A program made the translations under genes and the position numbers. The notes below the pieces were generated by a model, which saw only the letters and a program-made list of their open reading frames with translations, was not told the DNA's origin and made no database searches. DNA of 64,000 bases from Tipula vernalis (lineage: Eukaryota; Arthropoda; Insecta; Diptera; Tipulidae), in assembly GCA_958295665.1 (NCBI GenBank), contig OY282558.1:314374092-314438091 (forward strand), given 5' to 3'. Below, in pieces: positions 58,533 through 64,000 of the stretch; the stretch's first letter is position 1; each line of letters opens with the position of its first letter.

Positions 58533-58692
58533 GTTATATTGTTAATATTCGGCTTTCTGATTTTGTTTCTGAATAACCAATCGAAAATCTTGTGAATGCC
58601 ATTTTCACTAATATATTTGTGCCTATAAAAAGCCGAAAAATTCATTGATAAAACATTTCATTTGTTTTAAAATTCGTAGGTTGTTTATGGCT

Positions 58693-58935
58693 GTTCAACT
58701 CCAATGGCTTGAGGCTCTTGGTACTGCTGAATTTCCTGACCAATAACAGTTGATCTTAGAAATTAATCTGAAAGTAGAATTAAAAAAAAATCAATTTATA
58801 AAACAAAACGAATGAGAGAAATACACATACTATCGATACTTACAATTTTTAAGCCAGAAAACCGAAGCCTCCTTCAAAGTATTTCAAAAAAATGATTCCA
58901 GCGCTTTTAGTGTAGCTGATGCTTGAACTGGTAAT
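58693..58935 (-). other. Possible remnant of a spliced gene 3' end
   Basis: The minus strand from about 58762 reads RSTVIGQEIQQYQEPQAIGV, then EQP and a stop. Upstream there are a splice-acceptor-like ctactttcag (ending 58768), a donor-like gtaagtatcg about 80 bp further, and another acceptor-like ctttcattaccag near 58934. The Q/E/P-rich tail is unlike its surroundings. However, every frame of the intervening putative exon meets a stop, so an intact gene is not supported. Confidence 0.2.
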
Positions 58936-59284
58936 GAAAGAGAAAACCAATTTAAATTCATGAAATTGTATAAACCTAAATATTAGGCCTTTGCAATTAC
59001 AATACAATCTATACTGCATTCGCTAAGATTTGTAGATTGCAATGGTTGTCCAATTTAAACACTTATTTCAATAACGAAATCCATCTAAAATTATTTAGTT
59101 ATCAATAGACAGGCAAAATTAAACGAAATGTGTACGTCTAATAATAAATAATTAAGCTGATTTGAATAAATAAATGATTCTACGATATGAAAATTATTTA
59201 GGCACAAAATTCAAGATTCTTCCCATTTTTCGCTGGATGACCTACAGGCGACATTCCATTTCCAGCAACTCGTAAGAGTAAAAT
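58936..59284. other. Spacer, nothing recognised
   Basis: AT-rich, no gene. Confidence 0.3.
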
Positions 59285-59560
59285 CAAAAGGAAGGCGGGG
59301 CAGGAATATACGGGAGTAGGATAGCCCTCTCGAAGTCCTTGGGTACCGATGCGAACGTCTCTCTAGCAGAACTACATGCTTTAGTTAACATCTAGGAGGG
59401 AGTATGTATCACGTACCGGCCGGCAGTATTATCAGGTTGATTAAGATCCCGAATATTGACTGGACGAATAATTAAGCAGGGTCCAAGCTCAAAAGATTTG
59501 TTCAGTCACAGTGCGGTGTGGCTGACCGCCCACATGGTCCTTCAATAATAAAAATAACAA
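59285..59560 (+). pseudogene. LINE RNase H fragment
   Basis: Plus strand 59291-59393 reads EGGAGIYGSRIALSKSLGTD, then ANVSLAELHALVNI and a stop. G-A-G-x-Y-G with a following A-E-x-H-A-L is the RNase H fold start of I/R1/Jockey-like LINEs (the Glu is present; the first Asp lies before the open part). Downstream sequence to about 59560 is less A/T-rich and may be the rest of the domain, but is too broken to read. Confidence 0.5.
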
Positions 59561-60129
59561 ACTACAAACGGTTAATGCGGATGCGATCGAATGTCCGTAT
59601 ACCTACTATCCAATCGTCACAGGAACTTAAATACAAGCCATTTATATCAACTTTGAAACAAAGACATAAGAAAGCATCAATTTCAGATTGACAACGTATA
59701 TGACATTTTTATTTGAATATCATATTAACAAAAACTCGATATTGAGCCAAGAAAGAAATTGAACAAATTTGTATTTTTATTTGTATGGATTAATTTCTAT
59801 TTGGTAAAGAATACATACATTTAGGAATGCTCGAACTAACCGAAAACGAGTGTATTTCAAAAAAGGTTAAGTAGCTACAGGAACTTTTGGCCAAAAGATT
59901 TTTAGGGGACCTACACAATGCTTCTTTTGTATAATGGTGAAGCAAGCAAGCAACAACTGCGATATACTCAGAAAAATGCAGAATTTCCATGTGGAAAATG
60001 TATCGGCAATTATGCAGTTAACTCTGTTAAATGACCACACAGAGGTAACAGTGAGATGGAAATTGTTTACAACGTAGTAATCAACAACGTAGTACGCATC
60101 CCTTGGCTACACACAATTTCACGTTAGAT
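59561..60129. other. Non-coding DNA, nothing recognised
   Basis: No clear coding block. Confidence 0.3.
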
Positions 60130-60403
60130 CAAATGAAGCTAATTCGGCAAATCTAGGTATGCACGGTACTAACAGTTTGTCTTATGCAAATATTACTAAT
60201 CTTAATAATATTAATTCTGACTGTATTGTAGGTAATAACAAACTAGCTGCGAGTTCTCTGTTTAATTTTTTGGATCTCTTTCCAATTTTCAGAGATGTTG
60301 TATCGAATTAAAGGAAATATTCTTCTCGTGAAGAGCAGTTCAATGATACTGTAAAAAGCCAAATTCGTATGTGATCTTAATAGTTTGAGATGGAAGGTAC
60401 ATA

Positions 60404-60662
60404 TGAGGAGTGTCTGATCAAAAGTGACTATTTACATTTTCCAAAATGATATTTTTTTCTTCTATCAGGGCCGAATTTTTTAATTGAAATAGACCAAAAG
60501 TGGCTATTTCCAGCATGGAGCAAAAATTCCCAATTTCTCTATGAAAAATATCCTTAAAATTCTTGATTTTGGCCAAAACAAGCCATTTACTACAAAAAAG
60601 TGATCAAAAGTAAGTAGCAAAAAGTAAGATGTAAATAGCCACTTTTGATCAGACACTCCTCA
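60404..60662. mobile_element. MITE, 259 bp, TA target site
   Basis: Inverted ends of about 33 bp starting tgaggagtgtctgatcaaaa with one internal mismatch, flanked by TA at 60402-60403 and 60663-60664. No coding capacity. TA duplication and length fit a Tc1/mariner- or pogo-mobilised MITE. Confidence 0.85.
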
Positions 60663-61485
60663 TATCATAATTAAATGTAGATTTTGTGTTAGTCACAGAA
60701 ACCTACCTGAAACGTTATAAATGGTTTTTAATATCTAACTATAAGGTTTATCGTTACGTTCCCCCAAGAGGTGGTTGGAGCAAGCATAATTTGATATAAC
60801 CATATTTCATACAAAAATGATATTCCTAAGTTGATACGCCAGTTATTGAAATAGTCCTCGCAACAACAAAGGTGGACGAACGTTTTAGAACACAATATTT
60901 GAGAATGGCGATTGATCTATTTTGAACACGTTACAGTCCTAAAGGTTTCAAATATTTTAGATTTATTTATTATTCATAATCTTCTAATGGTCAAAATAGT
61001 TGAAACCGTTGGGCAGTTGAGCTCAGCTTTATCAAGGGCTTCTCAATCACAAATTCTCTGAACTCAGAACAAATATAAGTTTATTATCTAAGGCGGTGAT
61101 AGATAATTCAATTTCAGTGTGAACTAATAATATTTTAGACGCTTACGATTAATCAATACCACCTGGTTGAAATTACGAAACTTATAAAAGTGCGAAATTT
61201 AAGAAGATGATTATGGCAGAGAACAAGACTCTTTTATGAAAATTATATATAACGAGCTTAATTGCCTAATAATAATTAAAATATATGAACGTAATCGTTG
61301 AGGTACGTTTGGTAATCGTTAAGGGAAACAAGCCGTAGAAATGTAGCTTTGCGATTCCTTCTTTAAAGGTGCATGTCTTATCTAGATAGAGCTAAAGCGG
61401 AGAATTTAGCTCAAACATTTGTTGAGGCTTCATCAAACAATCAAATCAAATAAAAATCTATCTCTTGCTTCCAGTTACCGTCCAA

Positions 61486-61892
61486 TAGAGCTTGCCCGTT
61501 CCCTGACATATTCGCGGGAATTCCCGCGATTCGGGACCCGACAAGTTTTCCAATGCCTCATTATTAAATCCCATACAAATGAGCCACTATACTATCAAGC
61601 CAACATCTACCGAAAATGAAAGGGATTGATAAGCAGGTGGTTTTCTAATGAAAATTAAATCGTTATTGGGCAAATTCAGATCCGTAAACTGTAGGCAATA
61701 TGTTGAGTAAAATCAACGTCGACAACTTAAATTTTTTTTCGCGCCGGTAGATTTCCCGTGATAAGAGAACGGAATCCGCCGCATTTCTCGACCTATAATT
61801 AAATTGTTTGAATTTTAATATTACATAAATAATGATGTATGGGATAAAAAATTGTCTTGCCCAGAAAACCGAGAATTCCCGGGCAAGCCCTA
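61486..61892. mobile_element. hAT-like MITE, 407 bp, 8-bp target duplication
   Basis: Ends tagagcttgcccg (61486) and the complement of tagggcttgcccg (ending 61892), flanked by ccgtccaa (61478-61485) and ccgttcaa (61893-61900), 7 of 8 identical. An 8-bp duplication is the mark of hAT transposases. Removing the insert rejoins the LINE RT motif (SYRPI followed by SLLSYL), confirming the borders. Confidence 0.85.
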
Positions 61893-62110
61893 CCGTTCAA
61901 TAAGTCTACTTTCCTATTTGGGTAAATTAATAAATTTTTTTTTATCAAAATGAGAATGAACAATTTCTGAGATGATAATCAGTTACTAAAATGGTGAACA
62001 ATTCAGGTTTCGTGAGCTACATTGGACAACCCATCAAGTACTTAAAATGGTCTAGTTTATTAAACCATAAAGAAAATAAAAGTGCATAGTCGCCAAATAT
62101 TGACAATAAA

Positions 62111-62594
62111 AAAAAACCATGACAGTGAATCGACAACAGATTGATTGATTGATTGATTGCGATGTACGATCAAGCATTAAGCAAGTCTCCCGTATTATAA
62201 ATGCGAATACCACACCACTATACCCATGTCACGACACCATTCTTCATGAAGCCAAAACTCCGTAAAGAAAGGCTTCACATCGATTAACCCACCCACATAA
62301 GTCAAATAGTATGATATCCGCCCCTGGCCAGGCTGCCGTCGTACACCTTTTTACATATAACAAGATCGAGGGATGGGAAAGGAATGTTAGCAACAAAGAA
62401 TCAACCCGGTTCCAGACACCTAAGTACACCTAAGTAGTTGATAGTTAGTAAATTTGTTAGTAATATAATATATTTTTTAGTAATTTAGCACAAGACAATA
62501 CAATTTTTAAAGTTCTTCTACTGCTCCAACCTGTTACCTGTAAGAGAAGAAACACAATAACAACACAAATTTCCTGGTGCCGCAAACTCTTTGT
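62111..62594. other. Spacer with a short (gatt)n run
   Basis: (gatt)n at 62140-62158. A frame near 62300-62420 is not recognised. Confidence 0.35.
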
Positions 62595-63890
62595 TCAGTT
62601 GGAAAAGCACATGGAGGCACCGCCATATTGATTAAAAGAAGATTAAAGTAACGATCATATGTCTGCAGGAGTGGTCTGTACACCTTTTCTTATCATAGCA
62701 TTATATACTGTCATATAAAACAAGCTATAAAAAACTGCAATTCTTGGATCATTTCTGCCAGGTGGGTAATAGATTTCTTGCAGGGGTTGATTACAACGTC
62801 AAACATACTCATTGAGAAACAATACTCACAAACATATTCACAGGAAAACCAGAGGACAGATTATTCTTTGTGGAAGGCAACAAATCGTTTAGTAAGACCA
62901 TCAAACTCGAATTCACTGATTAGACTGCCATCTGGAAATTGGGCGAGAAGTGGTTAAGAGAAAGACCAATTATTTTGCTACAAACCTATAAAGTAACATT
63001 AGAAGACGGTTAAGAATACAAGGACTAGGACTCATTACTGGCAAAATGTAAGGGAATTGCCAGAAAAATGCACACAACTAATAACATTCATATTCAACGC
63101 GATCATGCGGACCAGTTACATTCTTCAAAAATGGAAGATGTCTTTGATCACAAGGACACATAAGCCTAAAAATTAAATGCAGATTTCATCATATCGTCCA
63201 AAAAGCATGCTGCTCACAATCTCAATTTGAAAAAATATTACTAACAGAATTGAAACTATTATTAAAGAACAGCGCATTATTTCAGACCATAAATTTGAGT
63301 TCCGAAAACAACATGGTACCCCTGAGCAAGTACATAGAAATTTAAATCCTGCTTCTTGTATATCGCACAAGCCTTCGATAAACTTAGGCACGATGGACTA
63401 ATATACAAAATATCAGTTAGTTCTAGGAAACTGTCTTATTCAATGGCAATACATGGTCCAACAAAATATGCACAATTATTTGCTAAACGAAATTAAAGCC
63501 GATTATTTCGCAATGATACGGCTCTCTTTGGGTCATGCCCATTTTGTGCATACAACAAGAGATTACCTCAAATAGTTACAGAATCATTTGAACAAAATCG
63601 CGGACTGTCGGAAGATATGGCGAAAAAGTGAACGAAAACAAATCAACTAACGTCACATTTACGATGAACAAACACACCTGCCAACCAGTGAAATTGAACG
63701 ACATAAATATTCCTCAACAAATGGAGGTCAAATACTTAGGATTGTACCTGGATAGAAGATTAACGTCGACCAATCATATTAAAGCTAAGCGCAACCAAAA
63801 AAAAAATTGCATTTTCTAAAATATGTTGGCTGATTGGAACAAAATCTCAACTGTCATTAGCCCAAAAAGGGGTGGCTGAGAAGAACAGAT
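62595..63890 (+). pseudogene. Jockey-type LINE relic B (endonuclease to RT thumb)
   Basis: Plus-strand blocks: GKAHGGTAILIKRRLK (62598-62645); QVGNRFLAGVDYNVKHTH (about 62760-62815, endonuclease Asp-x-Asn site); TNRIETIIKEQRIISDHKFE, then FRKQHGTPEQVHR (63240-63340); AQAFDKLRHDGLIYKI (63366-63413, first RT Asp); a degraded segment holding ADYFAMIRLS (about 63500); QNHLNKIADCRKIWR (63580-63625); then an open 63-codon frame with MEVKYLGLYLDRRLTS (63721-63768) and CWLIGTKSQLSLAQK (63826-63870). The second catalytic box is not readable. It is a separate, differently aged copy from relic A. Confidence 0.75.
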
Positions 63891-64000
63891 CTACTCTGAC
63901 TGACCACCAATAAGTACTAACATTGGTTATAAGATATAAAGCACATAATGATTTTAGCTTAAGATTTGATTACTATTCTTGATGAATAAATAATAAAGAA

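Larger units (their letters stand above)
60130..62110 (+). pseudogene. Jockey-type LINE relic A (ORF1 end, endonuclease, RT start)
   Basis: Plus-strand blocks in order: SYANITNLNN (about 60182, ORF1 tail); VDFVLVTETYLKRYKW and ISNYKVYR (60680-60755, endonuclease); SNILDLFIIHNLLMVKIVET, then VGQLSS (60946-61025, last part of the endonuclease); a basic linker; LDRAKAENLAQTF (61384-61422); LASSYRPI (61465-61485), continuing after an inserted hAT-like element as SLLSYLGKLI (61900-61930); and FVSYIG/HWTTHQ-type residues near 62010-62040. Stops and frameshifts are frequent. Two MITEs interrupt it (60404-60662 and 61486-61892). The catalytic RT box is not present here. Confidence 0.7.

Overview
The window is about 64 kb of AT-rich nuclear DNA from an arthropod, most likely a fly. 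This inference rests on the repeat families seen (BEL/Pao, irritans- and mauritiana-type mariner, pogo/Tigger, Mutator-like, Harbinger, Jockey-type LINEs, Ty3/gypsy), insect-style codon use in the retroelement, and long AT-rich non-coding stretches. I cannot name a species. I found no convincing intact host gene, tRNA or rRNA. Nearly everything recognisable is a transposable element, most of it broken and much of it nested.

Layout, left to right. 1-13.9 kb: non-coding DNA holding a broken copy of an arthropod multicopy gene family (1.1-1.8 kb), two inverted-repeat elements, an irritans-type mariner relic (6.3-7.1 kb), degenerate pyrimidine-rich and 108-bp tandem repeats (7.5-8.6 kb) and an old mauritiana-type mariner relic (11-11.8 kb). 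13.9-15.0 kb: pogo/Tigger transposase relic. 15.0-27.3 kb: a nested block. A Mutator-like (MULE) transposase relic lies between tandem-repeat arms that are inverted to one another. It is split by an internally deleted Tc1/mariner-superfamily element, which is itself split by a complete BEL/Pao retrotransposon (16650-23291) with two 589-bp LTRs, a 5-bp target duplication and one uninterrupted 1789-codon gag-pol frame. A separate mariner (25078-26344) sits beside it.

27.3-36.2 kb: LINE and gypsy fragments, short repeats, a 1.5-kb element with long terminal inverted repeats and a broken gene that looks like a ubiquitin-specific-protease-type cysteine peptidase (31899-33434), then a second pogo/Tigger relic. 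36.2-44 kb: AT-rich DNA, a (TA)n microsatellite, and a Harbinger relic interrupted by a near-complete mariner (42018-43253). 48.8-49.4 kb: a small foldback-like element. 49.65-54.34 kb: a decayed Ty3/gypsy element on the minus strand. 54.3-64 kb: a second copy of the first dispersed repeat, inverted-repeat elements, and two Jockey-type LINE relics, one of which carries two MITEs with clear target-site duplications.

The parts do not form a pathway; they are a record of successive insertions. Nesting gives relative ages: MULE, then the Tc1-like element, then BEL (youngest, LTRs identical by eye); Harbinger, then mariner; LINE, then its two MITEs. The unusual items are the long-TIR element with peptidase-like cargo at 31.9 kb and the two elements whose inverted arms are arrays of short tandem repeats.
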